Positions 52,451 to 62,614 are shown, counted from the stretch's first letter. The stretch: DNA of 64,000 nt from UBA1413 sp964650525 (GCA_964650525.1 CAZYUA010000014.1:30689-94688); one strand, 5' to 3'. The notes: a model not told the origin generated them from the letters alone. Made by a program: numbers and translations.

Positions 52451-53803
52451 TTAAATGGGCAACCGGATGATGAAGGCCGTAAATTCACCCTCCTTCGTTT
52501 CCACTTTCAGCTCGCCGCCATGGACTTTGGTGATAATATCATAACTCAATGACAAGCCCAGTCCTGTTCCTTCTCCCGCAGGTTTAGTGGTGAAGAAAGG
52601 CTGAAAAATTTTCGGCAATACCTCAGCCGGGATGCCGGTTCCGTTGTCGCGGACCATAAGTTCCACGTCCTTACCGGTCTTCTTCGTACGGATATCAACC
52701 GTTGGTTCATATCCGGGGATATTCAGCTTCTTTTTTTCATTGACGGCATACAATGCATTGTTGATTAAATTCAGGACTACCCTACCCATTTCCTGCTGTA
52801 CCAGGTTTATTTTCCCGATGGAAGGGTCAAAATCACAGGTGATGGTGGCATTAAACGATTTGTCTTTTGCCCTCAGCCCATGATAGGAGAGCCTCAGAAA
52901 TTCATCGGCCAGAGCATTAAGGTCGGCAGGTTCTTTTATTCCGGTGCTGCTCCGGCTGTGGTGCAGCATTCCTTTCACAATGGCATCAGCCCTGTTCCCA
53001 TGGTGAATGATCTTGTGTCCGATCTTTGTAATTTCATCGGAGATGAAAAGGGCCTCCTTTGTTTTTCCGGCTTTTATCTCCTGCTGCATTTCCTCATTCA
53101 GTTTGGTAATAGCCTCGGAAAAGTTATTGACAAAGTTCAGCGGGTTTTGTATTTCATGGGCCACACCGGCAGTAAGCACTCCCAGGGACGCCATTTTTTC
53201 GGAATAGATGAGTTGCGACTGCATAGCCCGCAGTTCGTTAAGGGTGAGTTCCAGTTCTTCTTTCTGCTGAGTGAGTTCGGCGGTTCTTTCTGCGACCAAT
53301 TCTTCAAGCTCAGCCTTGCGCAACGCGATAGCCCTGTTTTGCTCATCTTCCTGCGCCCTTTTTATCCGCTCCTTCTTTGCCGCTCCCTTTTGTTTGAAAT
53401 AGCTGTAGAGTATGGCAACCAGCCAGATGATGGCCAGTAATCTGGCAGTAGAGTAATAATTAACCCAGCTATTGAAGAAATCCCTGTCCACGGCACTGAT
53501 CAGGTCACCGGAAAAAGAGATCAGGAGGTAGGGAATGAATGCCAGGACAAACATCCGTAAAGGGCGCATTTCCTTTTGCCGCAAAGGATAAATAACCAGA
53601 ACAGCCAGAAACCCGTACCAAAACCACCGGAACAGGCTGACAGATGAAAAGCCGGCTTCGGAAACAAGCAAAAGAAATGGGAAAATCATCACATACCTTG
53701 TGAGCTTCTCGCGCTCAGGGTTGTTGTTTTCCCTGAAAAACCGGCGAAACTGGAATAAAAGTAACAGGCTTACTATGAAACTGGCCAACGACACGGGCAT
53801 CAA
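52451..53803 (-). CDS. Membrane sensor histidine kinase
   Basis: 450 residues. Five membrane segments in residues 1-137, a coiled coil at about 142-205, then the H-box GVAHEIQNPLNFVNN with His216. The ATPase part shows NLINNALYAVNEKK, DNGTGIPAEVLPKIF and GTGLGLSLSYDII. It has no periplasmic sensor domain, so it likely senses membrane or cytoplasmic cues. The gene directly follows the SpoIIE-type response regulator gene (2 bp), its probable partner. Confidence 0.9.
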   Translation of the reverse strand: MMPVSLASFIVSLLLLFQFRRFFRENNNPEREKLTRYVMIFPFLLLVSEAGFSSVSLFRWFWYGFLAVLVIYPLRQKEMRPLRMFVLAFIPYLLISFSGDLISAVDRDFFNSWVNYYSTARLLAIIWLVAILYSYFKQKGAAKKERIKRAQEDEQNRAIALRKAELEELVAERTAELTQQKEELELTLNELRAMQSQLIYSEKMASLGVLTAGVAHEIQNPLNFVNNFSEAITKLNEEMQQEIKAGKTKEALFISDEITKIGHKIIHHGNRADAIVKGMLHHSRSSTGIKEPADLNALADEFLRLSYHGLRAKDKSFNATITCDFDPSIGKINLVQQEMGRVVLNLINNALYAVNEKKKLNIPGYEPTVDIRTKKTGKDVELMVRDNGTGIPAEVLPKIFQPFFTTKPAGEGTGLGLSLSYDIITKVHGGELKVETKEGEFTAFIIRLPI

Positions 53804-53805
53804 GT

Positions 53806-55035
53806 TTAAGTACTTCCGGAAATAACCTGCCTGCTGCTCCTCTGAAACGCTGCATCCTTTCCGTAATAAGCCAGGGCAAGCAAGGTAATATCGTCCGACT
53901 GAGGAGCCCCGTCTACAAAGGCATTCACATCAGCGATCGATTCTTTCAGGATAAGGTCAACGGGACTATCAAGGTTACGAAGCAGGAACTCCTCAAGTTT
54001 TTCTTTTCCATACGGCATTTCTGCATGGTTGAAAGCTTCTGTGACACCATCGGTGTACAGGAAGATTTTTTCACCGGGCTTCAGTTTGATTTTTCCGGAC
54101 CGGAAGCTGGCATATTCGACGACCCCCAGGGCTGGGTTATCTGTTTTCCCGACCTGGGAAATCCCGGTGGAAGTGAGCAGATAAGGCTGGTTGTGTCCTG
54201 CATTTACATAATCAATCTCCCCACTGACAGCGTTCAGGATTCCGTAAAATACGGTTACAAACATGGACGTCTCTTTTTCGATGCACAGCAGGTTATTCAC
54301 CGACCGCATGCATTCACTGGCAGAGGAACCTTTAATCCCTGTTGCCCGGATAAGGGTCCGGCTGATCGCCATAAACAGGGCTGCCGGAACCCCTTTGCCG
54401 GAAACATCACCAATAACAAATCCCAACCTGTCGGAATCGATCATAAAAAAATCGTAAAAATCACCTCCTACCTCTTTGGCTGCATCCATGGATGCATAAA
54501 TACTGAAATTATGATGAGCCGGGAAACGGGTAAAAACCTTCGGAAGGATGGCCTCCTGGATTTTCCGGGCAGTGGTAAGGTCTTGCTGAATGGAAATGAG
54601 TTGCGTATGCTCCTCCATAGACCGGCGGATGAGCAGGGCTTCCTCAAGCGTTTTATTGATGGTTATTTCCAGGTCGTCAAAATTGACAGGCTTGGTAATA
54701 AAATCGAAAGCTCCCAGGTTCATCGCGGTCCTGATATTTCCCATATCGCCGTAAGCTGTTACAATAACCGCCTTAATACCAGGGTTCTTCACCTCTTTTA
54801 ATTTTCCCAGCAGCGTCAATCCATCCATTTTCGGCATGTTGATATCGGTGAGGACAAGGCTGATTTGCGGAAACTCATGGATTTTAGATAGCGCTTCCTC
54901 TCCGTTGCAGGCGAATTCAAACCGATAGGACTTGTCCAGAATCTGGCGCCTGAATTTCAACTGGATCAGGTATTCCAGGTCTGTTTCATCGTCAACTACC
55001 AGTATGTTACAATTTTTTTGCATGGACTGACTCAT
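53806..55035 (-). CDS. Response regulator with SpoIIE/PP2C phosphatase output
   Basis: 409 residues from the Met at 55035; a frame open to 55125 adds an unlikely tail. Receiver domain: acidic pair Asp15-Asp16, phosphoacceptor Asp64 in VLTDINMPKMDG, and ITKPVN. After a helical linker comes the PP2C-like phosphatase: KEVGGDFYDFF, GDVSGKGVPAALFMA, DYVNAGHNQPYLL, LYTDGVTEAFN and SDDITLLAL. Such proteins dephosphorylate a STAS anti-anti-sigma protein. A STAS gene stands divergently at 55311. Confidence 0.93.
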   Translation of the reverse strand: MSQSMQKNCNILVVDDETDLEYLIQLKFRRQILDKSYRFEFACNGEEALSKIHEFPQISLVLTDINMPKMDGLTLLGKLKEVKNPGIKAVIVTAYGDMGNIRTAMNLGAFDFITKPVNFDDLEITINKTLEEALLIRRSMEEHTQLISIQQDLTTARKIQEAILPKVFTRFPAHHNFSIYASMDAAKEVGGDFYDFFMIDSDRLGFVIGDVSGKGVPAALFMAISRTLIRATGIKGSSASECMRSVNNLLCIEKETSMFVTVFYGILNAVSGEIDYVNAGHNQPYLLTSTGISQVGKTDNPALGVVEYASFRSGKIKLKPGEKIFLYTDGVTEAFNHAEMPYGKEKLEEFLLRNLDSPVDLILKESIADVNAFVDGAPQSDDITLLALAYYGKDAAFQRSSRQVISGST

Positions 55036-55310
55036 CCGGCTGCCCACGTGAAAAGTATTTTCCCGGCTCCCTTGTTTCAACTGCAGATGCGTTTGAGTAT
55101 CTAAGCAGCTGCGACGGAAGACCAAGCAGTATACTCCCCGGGACCTTCCAAAAATATGGATTTTTTCCTTTCATTGACCAGGCAGGATTAAGTTGAATGG
55201 GTTCACGGAAATTTCGTGAAGCCTATGTGAAACCGGCTTTTCCGGAATCGGAATTTTTTCGTATTTTTGAAAGTGCTGTGTAACATGAATGCCGGTATCT
55301 GACAACAGAT

Positions 55311-55640
55311 ATGAACATTACCAAAGAAAGGATCAAAGATTTTTATGTGCTGAAAATTGAAGGGCGGTTCGACAGCCCCCATTCAGCCATCCTGGAGGCC
55401 GAAATTCTGGACCTTTATAATCGCGGGGAAAAAAATATCATCTTTGATTTAACCGGATTAAACTATATCAGCAGCTCAGGATTGAGGGTGTTTCTCATCG
55501 CACAAAAAAAAGCGATCGCCTCACAAGGAAAACTTCATTTGTGCAACATGCAACCACCGGTCAGGGAAACATTCTCGGTAATAGGTTTCTCAAGCATGTT
55601 CAGAATTTTCGACACCCGGGAAGAAGCACTCGAACTGTAA
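55311..55640 (+). CDS. STAS-domain anti-sigma factor antagonist
   Basis: 109 residues, a single STAS domain. The IIFDLTGLNYISSSGLRVFL core carries the Ser that partner-switch kinases phosphorylate (Ser55/Ser56). Likely dephosphorylated by the divergent SpoIIE-type regulator. No RsbW-type kinase or sigma factor is visible nearby. A palindrome TTCACG...CGTGAA (55202-55220) and TATTTTTG (55262-55269) lie upstream. Confidence 0.9.
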   Translation: MNITKERIKDFYVLKIEGRFDSPHSAILEAEILDLYNRGEKNIIFDLTGLNYISSSGLRVFLIAQKKAIASQGKLHLCNMQPPVRETFSVIGFSSMFRIFDTREEALEL

Positions 55641-55644
55641 AAGA

Positions 55645-56526
55645 TCAGTAATATTCCACTTTATTGATTCCTTCAATAGATTCCATGGAAGCATCCCGGA
55701 TAAAAGATTGAATAACTTCCACAGTAACCGGATACTGCTCCAAATGAAACAGATGATCTGCATTTTTTACCGTCAGAAATACCGAATTACGGATCGATTG
55801 GGCTATTTCCCTGCAATATCCGGGTTTGGTATAAACATCGTATTCACCCGTCACGATTAACGATTTCGTATTCATGGTACCGCTGATATCCAGAGGGGGT
55901 TGAACCAGCAGCCGGGTGGTATTTTCGATGAATTTCTTTTTATGATCCTCATTCATTTTCACCAGCGCCCCGTACAGTATCCGTTCTACAAGCTTACTAT
56001 TATTTATTTTCCCGGGATCTTCCCTGTATGTAAGGGTATTAATGACATGAACTGCAAATTCGTGCATCTTGTTTTCCTGAACCTTCAGAACAGCATATCT
56101 TGTGGCATCCCACACCTCATCGGGTATTTTTTTCATAGTCCCCATCAAAATGAGATGAGAAATTTTTTCAGGATATTTCTTGGCAAATGAATATCCTATG
56201 GGGGTTCCGTAGGATACACAAATCAAATCGATCTTGTCCACCTGTAATTCAATCACAATTTTTCTCAGGGCTTCCGTCAGGAAGGCCAGATCGTACGTGT
56301 AAGGCAACAGGTCTGAATCGCCTGCCCCCGGCAAATCGACCAGGATGATACGGCAATCCTGGCAAAAAGCAGTTATGTACTTTTTCCATGAATTTTTATC
56401 CTGAAAAGCACCGCTCAAAAGAAGTATCGGCGGCCGGCCTTTTGGTCGCATCGCGGAATGGATGATTCGGTAATAGTAGTTGAATCCCAAATAATGAATT
56501 AACCTGTCTTCTGAAACCAATTCCAT
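55645..56526 (-). CDS. Alpha/beta-fold hydrolase
   Basis: 293 residues. Oxyanion region ILLSGAFQDKNSW, nucleophile elbow ICVSYGTPIG with Ser (Cys-Val-Ser-Tyr-Gly rather than Gly-x-Ser-x-Gly), acid in VTGEYDVYTK, and His in NADHLFHLEQ. No signal peptide. Substrate unknown. It converges with the STAS gene, 4 bp apart. Confidence 0.85.
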   Translation of the reverse strand: MELVSEDRLIHYLGFNYYYRIIHSAMRPKGRPPILLLSGAFQDKNSWKKYITAFCQDCRIILVDLPGAGDSDLLPYTYDLAFLTEALRKIVIELQVDKIDLICVSYGTPIGYSFAKKYPEKISHLILMGTMKKIPDEVWDATRYAVLKVQENKMHEFAVHVINTLTYREDPGKINNSKLVERILYGALVKMNEDHKKKFIENTTRLLVQPPLDISGTMNTKSLIVTGEYDVYTKPGYCREIAQSIRNSVFLTVKNADHLFHLEQYPVTVEVIQSFIRDASMESIEGINKVEYY

Positions 56527-56579
56527 TTATTTACAAAATACGTAGTGGTTGGTGAAAAACGTTAGTATTCCCGGATTTC

Positions 56580-56670
56580 AATGAACCACCCCGCTGCAAG
56601 CCGCGTGGTATCTTGATGGATGACTCGTTTTTTACGCCGCAGAGCGGTGGGTTTTAACCTATAGAGATTA
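56580..56670 (+). repeat. Element C, copy 2
   Basis: Shares AATGAAC.ACCCCGC, ATCTTGATGGAT and the closing AGAGATTA with copy 1. The stems carry more substitutions but still pair (CCACCCCGC with the later GCGGTGGG). Confidence 0.75.
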
Positions 56671-57109
56671 AATTACAGAGCATACGTATCAAAAAATCTT
56701 GTCCCGGCATGAAATCAGACCTCACACGAAGTCAACGCTGAAAAGACGATTTGTGTCGGATGTCAGCCCCGGGCATGTCATTATGTTTCCAGTATAAAAT
56801 AAAACTGGCAACAGTGATGCACCGGTAAACAATACAATTTAATGAATTTCAACCATAAAACCAATGAGCACTCAGAAATTTCTTGTTTGAATGGTATATC
56901 TGCTGGTTGTCCGCGTTAAGGGTTAATGGGAGAAAGGGGGTTTTTCGAGCAGCAAAAAGTATTTTTCGACAAAGCTGAAAGTGGCTTATCCCGGGAGATG
57001 GATGATTGCATGGCCAGTTGACAAACCATTTGCATTACCATAAGGAACAAGGTTAGAACCGGATTTTCAGAAAACACTCTGTCTTAGAAAAGCGAATAAG
57101 GGTTCGGAA

Positions 57110-57139
57110 TTGGTTATTTCAGGAAAAAAACTAAATTTG
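57110..57139 (+). promoter_or_regulatory. Bacteroidota-type promoter of the FISUMP lipoprotein gene
   Basis: TTG at 57110-57112 and TAAATTTG at 57132-57139, 19 bp apart; the ATG follows 14 bp later, so the leader is very short. Confidence 0.7.
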
Positions 57140-57153
57140 TCATAACCATCCCG

Positions 57154-57840
57154 ATGATTTTGAAAAGATTACTCCAATTGGTTTTAGGTTTCGTTGCAGC
57201 CATGGCTTTCTTCTCCTGCGGCAAGGAGGATTTTTCACCTGAAGCGTATGGTACCCTCACAGATGTGGAGGGGAACACGTATCAGACCATCAGGATCGGC
57301 AAGCAATGGTGGATGGCCGAAAACCTGAGAACCACCCGTTTCCGTGACGGGGAGAGCATTGCCCGGGTGACCGATGGCGAGGTCTGGGGAGCCCTGAAAA
57401 GTCCGGCTTATTGCTGGTACGACAACGATATCGGGAATAAGGTCCTCTTTGGAGGGTTGTATAACTGGTACGCCGTCGCTACAGACAGGTTGTGCCCCGA
57501 AGGGTGGCATGTACCCAGGGACGAGGAATGGAATCAGCTGAATGTATATCTGGGTAAAGGGTATTTAGCAGGCAGGAGGATGGTGGAAACCGGTACCCTC
57601 TTATGGAAACACATTTCTATCGGAGCAACCAATGAAAGCAGATTCTCGGGGGTGCCGGGCGGCTGGCGCGGCACCTGGTCCTTCAATGCTCAAGGCACCA
57701 AAGGATTCTGGTGGTCGTCGACCGAATACCTGACAGCAAAAGCCTGGTACTGGTATCTCGATGGAAACACGGCATATTTGGGCCGTGGTTTTACCAGTGA
57801 TCTCTTCAACGGATACAGCATCCGCTGCATTTCCGATTAA
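57154..57840 (+). CDS. FISUMP-domain lipoprotein
   Basis: 228 residues. The lipobox is MAFFSCGK. The FISUMP domain begins TLTDVEGNTYQTIRIGKQWWMAEN (here only partly quoted: GKQWWMAENL) and continues with YNWYAV, CPEGWHVPRDEEW, FWWSSTEY and GYSIRCISD. The family is common on Fibrobacter and Bacteroidota surfaces and its role is unknown. Monocistronic, with element C copies on both sides. Confidence 0.92.
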   Translation: MILKRLLQLVLGFVAAMAFFSCGKEDFSPEAYGTLTDVEGNTYQTIRIGKQWWMAENLRTTRFRDGESIARVTDGEVWGALKSPAYCWYDNDIGNKVLFGGLYNWYAVATDRLCPEGWHVPRDEEWNQLNVYLGKGYLAGRRMVETGTLLWKHISIGATNESRFSGVPGGWRGTWSFNAQGTKGFWWSSTEYLTAKAWYWYLDGNTAYLGRGFTSDLFNGYSIRCISD

Positions 57841-57940
57841 CTGCCCACCCTACCCGACTGGAAGGACTCTTCCCTGGCCAAACCTGTAAACCGGTCGTTC
57901 ATTTCTTAAGCTATGAGGAAAAAGCAAAATGGCCGTGGGT

Positions 57941-58030
57941 CCCCCCCCGCCGCAAGCAGCGAAGTTTCTTGATGGATTTCTTCATTTCTTTTGCGCCCCA
58001 GAACGGCGGGGGATGAATCCCAGAAAGATC
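57941..58030 (+). repeat. Element C, copy 3
   Basis: CCCCCGCCGCAAGCAGCG, TTCTTGATGGAT and GAACGGCGGGGGATGAATCC match copy 1. It lies between the convergent FISUMP and CotH genes, so it could act as a terminator there. Confidence 0.75.
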
Positions 58031-58069
58031 CAAGTCTGAAGATGAATAATGTTGAAATTTGGGAAACGA

Positions 58070-61000
58070 CTATTTTAACAGTACAATCCTTTGTGTAAGT
58101 GTATTCATTTTCAGCAGGTACACCCCCTGGTGTAATCGGCTCAGATCAATGGTTGGATTGATGCCGTTCAATTTATCTGTTTGTACCTTGAGCCCATTCA
58201 AATTGTAAATTTCAGCATTTTGATTTTTCATTTCAGCCCCAGAAATGCAGACTATGCCTGAAGTGGGATTGGGAAACACTTTCAAAGCCACATCCTTCTT
58301 AACTGGATTTTTCCTTCCGACCACATCATCAAAGTCTATAAGTACCCAATTCTCACCAAAGTGGTTATCCACATCAAATCGCGTTAATGTGATAGCCTGA
58401 TTTGAATTGGTAATCACGGGCCAGGGTGATTTAGTTCCGTACGCAACTTCATCAATCATGGTAGTGACTTCGTTAACCAGCTGAATGTCTTCACCTTCAT
58501 CAGCTAATTTGCCACTTTCCCACTGATATAGGGATGCACCTTTTCCGTCCCAAAAAGAGGATGCAGCATTCGATGTGACATAAATCTTTTCATTTGGGGC
58601 AATAGAGACTCCTTCGGGGAATGTATAAGAAATCCCGCTGATAAATTGATAACCACTTATATCAACCCTTGAATTACCAGGGTTATAAATCCCGATAAAT
58701 TCCAGCTTTTCTGCAGTGGATTCCGTGAAATAGGCAATATCGCTGATCAGCACTTCCGGTTCAATTCCTGTGTCGGTTAACCCTGAACCCATATTGCCAT
58801 TACTGCCAGCGGCAATACAGGAAGAGTTGGATTTAAGGGAGAAATCGAAAATTGTGGGATTGTTAAATTGAGGATTAACAAATAAATTGTGTTTTCCGTC
58901 AGGAAGCCGGTTGTTATCCGATGCCGAAAAGGAAATATCAATCGTAGAATATTGATCACACAGGTAACTGGCTTCGTACGCGTTGGATAAGATAGAATTG
59001 GTCACTTTCAGATTTCCACCGGCTCTTCCTGTATTTTTCTCGTAAGTGGCGACGGGTGTTCCAACTCCGTAAAAGGTACAATGATCTATTTCAGCATAGG
59101 AGGAATCTTTAACACCCGCTCCCAAATTGCAATTTGTAAACAGTGAATTACTGATATAGGCTGAAGATTGCTGTCCAACCGACACCCCCTTATCCGTTAT
59201 ATCGTGCACATACAATCCATCTATATGGATATTCGAAGCCTTTTCACCTAAGTCAATGGCATCACTGTTTATCCCAAAAAAATCGCGGATAATACAGTTC
59301 CTAACGATGCTGTTAGCCCCTCCGTTGAAGTCAATTGCATCGTTGTCGGGCATGGTATTCCCAATAAATTCGCAATTTTCAATGGTACCCATCCCCCTTG
59401 TAACATTGATCAGGTCACCCGTAATCGCTGAATGCAACAGACTGTTGGTAAGCGAAACATTGCACAACCTTGTAGCAATAGGATTTGCTGAAATACTATC
59501 GAAATGAATGTTGTCAAAATGAACAGCTGATTTATAGGCTGAAATTGCACCCGCTTCTCCGGGGCGCTCTCCCCTTGAAGCATCTTTGATGATGACATTT
59601 GTAAAACGGGATGTATCACTCACATCGCTAAGGCTGATAAAACCCCATTCTTTGGTTCCCCTTTCCGGATTTCCCCTGAAAATGACAGGTTCTGCCTTTG
59701 TTCCAATCGCATTGATAGTTCCTGCAGAATAGATCGATGCGCCATCCGACATCCATATTTCAACCCCGGACTCAATATTCAGTTTTCCTGCGGCTGAAAT
59801 CGTCACATCACCGGAGCTTACATAAGGTGAACAATCTTTAGTAAGGATCCATTCACTGGTAATTTCAGCAGGAAGGATACACCTCCCGTCGCTTTCAAAA
59901 ACTGCTGAAACCCGAAAGGCCGATTGGGGGGTGACTTCCAGTTCATTACTGGTTGAAAGATAGGAGCCCGAACCCACTGTTTGAGCTGATAATTCGAGAT
60001 CAAAACTCATATCGCTATTGCTGACAGCCGAATTCTGATGAACTTCAACGGCAATTACATTATTGCCGTTTACCAAAAACTCTGCATCAATTATAAAAGG
60101 GTGAAAATCAGACTCATCCGAGCCGGAGATGGAACTGTTAGCAGTCGTCGCAAAGCTTATTACTCCCGCAGGCATGTTATAGCGTCGAATTTCATTTCCG
60201 TTGAGATACATTACAGCTCCATCATCACATTTCAGTAACAAAGTGAGATTGATGACTTTGTCCTTGTCGCCAATAACAAAATTTTTCCTGAAATAGCTGG
60301 TTATGAATTTATCTGAACTATTGTTCCCGAAACGAATGACGGTTTTTTCATCATTGTCGCCGTATCCCAACTCGGCCTGACCTGAGTCCCAGGCAGAATC
60401 ATTAAAATCAGGGTTTTTCCAGGTAGTTCCCAAATTCATACCCGTATCGGAATATTTCCATACTTGTTCCCTCCCAATTAACGACGAATCGATATTCGCT
60501 TTCCACCCCATGAATTTATAACCAGCTGACGCTTCCGCAGCTAACTTAATCCTTTCGCCTTTCGGATAACCCCCGGTACAAACATCCACAGGTATTTTCA
60601 TCCCATTAAAAGTTAAGACTCCCGCTTTTGCTGGTGATGTAATGATTGAGACCGGTACCGGGCTTTGAAATCCATATTTGGCCAGATCGTTTAAAATAAC
60701 TGCCGGTCTGCTTTGTGCAAATGTTTTCAGTGCTTCAACTTCAGAAAGCCAGTAATCAAGAGATGGAATTGCCTTGATGTTGCTGTAGTTGCCGGTTCCC
60801 GATGTTCCTTTCCACCGTTTTATGTGGTTTGGCATTTCAGCTTCAATCGCTTGCTTATGCTTTTCGATCAACGAAATAATGCGCTCCTGATTAAACGTGG
60901 TAAACAGGTGATCAGCCAATTTTCTCCCAAACTGTTTTTTATAATCAGGGTTTTTCATCAAATTTCCAAACGGCCAGTTATCTTCACTAATATAAAAGGA

Positions 61001-62614
61001 GATCAAATGTGAATTAACACTGAAAAAGCCACGGTCAAGATCCATTAAAATCCATCTCCATTTGCCCGAATCTTTTGGTTTCCATTTCATCAGGTTATGT
61101 CCGATCGAACTGTTCCCACTATATACTTCTGTGCAAACCATATCCGTAAATTCAGCTAAATCCATCTCTGCTGCTACGGCATTATAGTTCGACTGATTCG
61201 ACAAATCTTTTGCGATAAGGGTAAGAAATTGAGCATTAGCCACTAAGTCTCCCGTTTCGGCATAATGGCCTGCGTCGGTTTCTTCAACCATATCGAAAGT
61301 CCCTTCTTCCAAACCATGGTTTCCAATAACGTAGTCTTCATCGATTTTCTCACGGATGTTATAAATCCCCGTGTAGGCGCCGTTAATATAGACCACACAA
61401 GGTCTGAAACCAGAAATGTCAATGTCGGTATAACCAATGGTTGCACTCTGGGTCATCCCATCCCGGAACAGGGTATTGCCCCAGTCGCTCCCCGATGCTC
61501 TTAGCGAAAATGTGTCATAGGTCTTTCGGGGTTTATTAAATATCAGCGGATATTCGAGCTTACCTGTCCCGTATTCCTTACGGAAAGAAATACCCAGCAT
61601 TTTTTCGGGCAGTTGCCAGGAATACAAACCGGTCGACTTTGCACCAGCCTGCACATTAAAGGCTGCTTTGTCCCTCTCCTCGTATTCAAAAAGTTCAATG
61701 TTGATTGGAATCTCCCAATCTGGTTTAGTGTCATGTACTACATAGATTCCTTTTACAGGATCCCAAAAATTTTCTGGTGCTGAAGAAATGGAGATAACGG
61801 GTAAGTCAGTCAGCTCATTGTTAAGGTCAATAAAATAAGAATGGGTAACAACCGGCCCGGGGAGCAGTCCGGTTTTAAAAATTCGTGCTCTGACAACAGT
61901 ATTATCAGTAATAGGAATTGGAGAATTGGCAATAGGTGAGGTCTCATCCGGCTCCGATCCGTTTAACGTATACCTTACGGTTCCATTGTATAAGGTTCGT
62001 AAATTTAAGGAAATCGTTTTATTGAATATTCCTCCTTCCACAGTAAAATCGGGTGAATTTCTAACAATTCCATCAAACCAGGTAGAACTGTTGGGCTTGC
62101 CGGGTGTCGGTTCCGAAAAGAAAACCCATTGGGTGAGTTCATTTGGATTGCGCCCCATTGAAACATTAATATGTTGTAATCCAAACGAAACGGAATCGAC
62201 CAATGCGCCCGAAGGATTGATTAATGCAAGTTCTTCTCCATCAGCTGAAAGTTTAAAACTGGTATGCGATCCGGTATTATGGTCATCAGCCCAGAACAGC
62301 AGGAACCCTTTGGAAGCAATTTGGGTTCCACCGGGGATTTTCCATTTTTCCGTATCGTTGAAATTATCAGTTAAGGTATAGCCGCTGACATCTACTGCTG
62401 ACAATCCTGCATTATACAATTCAATCCAATCGCCGGTTTCGTTGTAATCCGGATCAACAAAGTCACTTGTGTTCGATGCTACAAACTCGTTGATAACAAT
62501 TTGGGCTTGCCCCATTTTCGACAGAACAAAAAGCGAAAAGACGAATAAAACACGAAAGAAGCCAACAGTTAATGCCCTTAAAGCAGACTGGTCTTCAGAA
62601 ACTAAAATCATCAA
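58070..62614 (-). CDS. 1514-residue secreted protein: lamin-tail, CotH, beta-helix and T9SS sorting domains
   Basis: Signal peptide near VLSKMGQAQ. In order: lamin-tail domain (about 38-180, INEFVASNTSDFVDPDY), chitobiase-type C-terminal fold (about 185-260, TLNGSEPDETSP), CotH kinase-like domain (about 272-650, LRASGSDWGNTLFRDGM and LMDLDRGFF), a jelly-roll-like segment (about 725-870), right-handed beta-helix (about 930-1230, SNIHIDGLYVHDITDKG), a second lamin-tail domain (about 1290-1420) and a type IX sorting domain (KVFPNPTSG from about 1441). It should be exported by T9SS and fixed on or released from the surface. CotH proteins phosphorylate protein or act on surface matrices; the substrate is unknown. 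Base composition is clearly more AT-rich than the first 50 kb. Confidence 0.9.
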   Translation of the reverse strand: MMILVSEDQSALRALTVGFFRVLFVFSLFVLSKMGQAQIVINEFVASNTSDFVDPDYNETGDWIELYNAGLSAVDVSGYTLTDNFNDTEKWKIPGGTQIASKGFLLFWADDHNTGSHTSFKLSADGEELALINPSGALVDSVSFGLQHINVSMGRNPNELTQWVFFSEPTPGKPNSSTWFDGIVRNSPDFTVEGGIFNKTISLNLRTLYNGTVRYTLNGSEPDETSPIANSPIPITDNTVVRARIFKTGLLPGPVVTHSYFIDLNNELTDLPVISISSAPENFWDPVKGIYVVHDTKPDWEIPINIELFEYEERDKAAFNVQAGAKSTGLYSWQLPEKMLGISFRKEYGTGKLEYPLIFNKPRKTYDTFSLRASGSDWGNTLFRDGMTQSATIGYTDIDISGFRPCVVYINGAYTGIYNIREKIDEDYVIGNHGLEEGTFDMVEETDAGHYAETGDLVANAQFLTLIAKDLSNQSNYNAVAAEMDLAEFTDMVCTEVYSGNSSIGHNLMKWKPKDSGKWRWILMDLDRGFFSVNSHLISFYISEDNWPFGNLMKNPDYKKQFGRKLADHLFTTFNQERIISLIEKHKQAIEAEMPNHIKRWKGTSGTGNYSNIKAIPSLDYWLSEVEALKTFAQSRPAVILNDLAKYGFQSPVPVSIITSPAKAGVLTFNGMKIPVDVCTGGYPKGERIKLAAEASAGYKFMGWKANIDSSLIGREQVWKYSDTGMNLGTTWKNPDFNDSAWDSGQAELGYGDNDEKTVIRFGNNSSDKFITSYFRKNFVIGDKDKVINLTLLLKCDDGAVMYLNGNEIRRYNMPAGVISFATTANSSISGSDESDFHPFIIDAEFLVNGNNVIAVEVHQNSAVSNSDMSFDLELSAQTVGSGSYLSTSNELEVTPQSAFRVSAVFESDGRCILPAEITSEWILTKDCSPYVSSGDVTISAAGKLNIESGVEIWMSDGASIYSAGTINAIGTKAEPVIFRGNPERGTKEWGFISLSDVSDTSRFTNVIIKDASRGERPGEAGAISAYKSAVHFDNIHFDSISANPIATRLCNVSLTNSLLHSAITGDLINVTRGMGTIENCEFIGNTMPDNDAIDFNGGANSIVRNCIIRDFFGINSDAIDLGEKASNIHIDGLYVHDITDKGVSVGQQSSAYISNSLFTNCNLGAGVKDSSYAEIDHCTFYGVGTPVATYEKNTGRAGGNLKVTNSILSNAYEASYLCDQYSTIDISFSASDNNRLPDGKHNLFVNPQFNNPTIFDFSLKSNSSCIAAGSNGNMGSGLTDTGIEPEVLISDIAYFTESTAEKLEFIGIYNPGNSRVDISGYQFISGISYTFPEGVSIAPNEKIYVTSNAASSFWDGKGASLYQWESGKLADEGEDIQLVNEVTTMIDEVAYGTKSPWPVITNSNQAITLTRFDVDNHFGENWVLIDFDDVVGRKNPVKKDVALKVFPNPTSGIVCISGAEMKNQNAEIYNLNGLKVQTDKLNGINPTIDLSRLHQGVYLLKMNTLTQRIVLLK

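Larger units (their letters stand above)
56527..57153. other. Intergenic region with element C copy 2 and a promoter
   Basis: 627 bp. Element C copy 2 lies at 56580-56670 and a promoter for the next gene at 57110-57139. The 440 bp between them show no gene. Confidence 0.5.
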
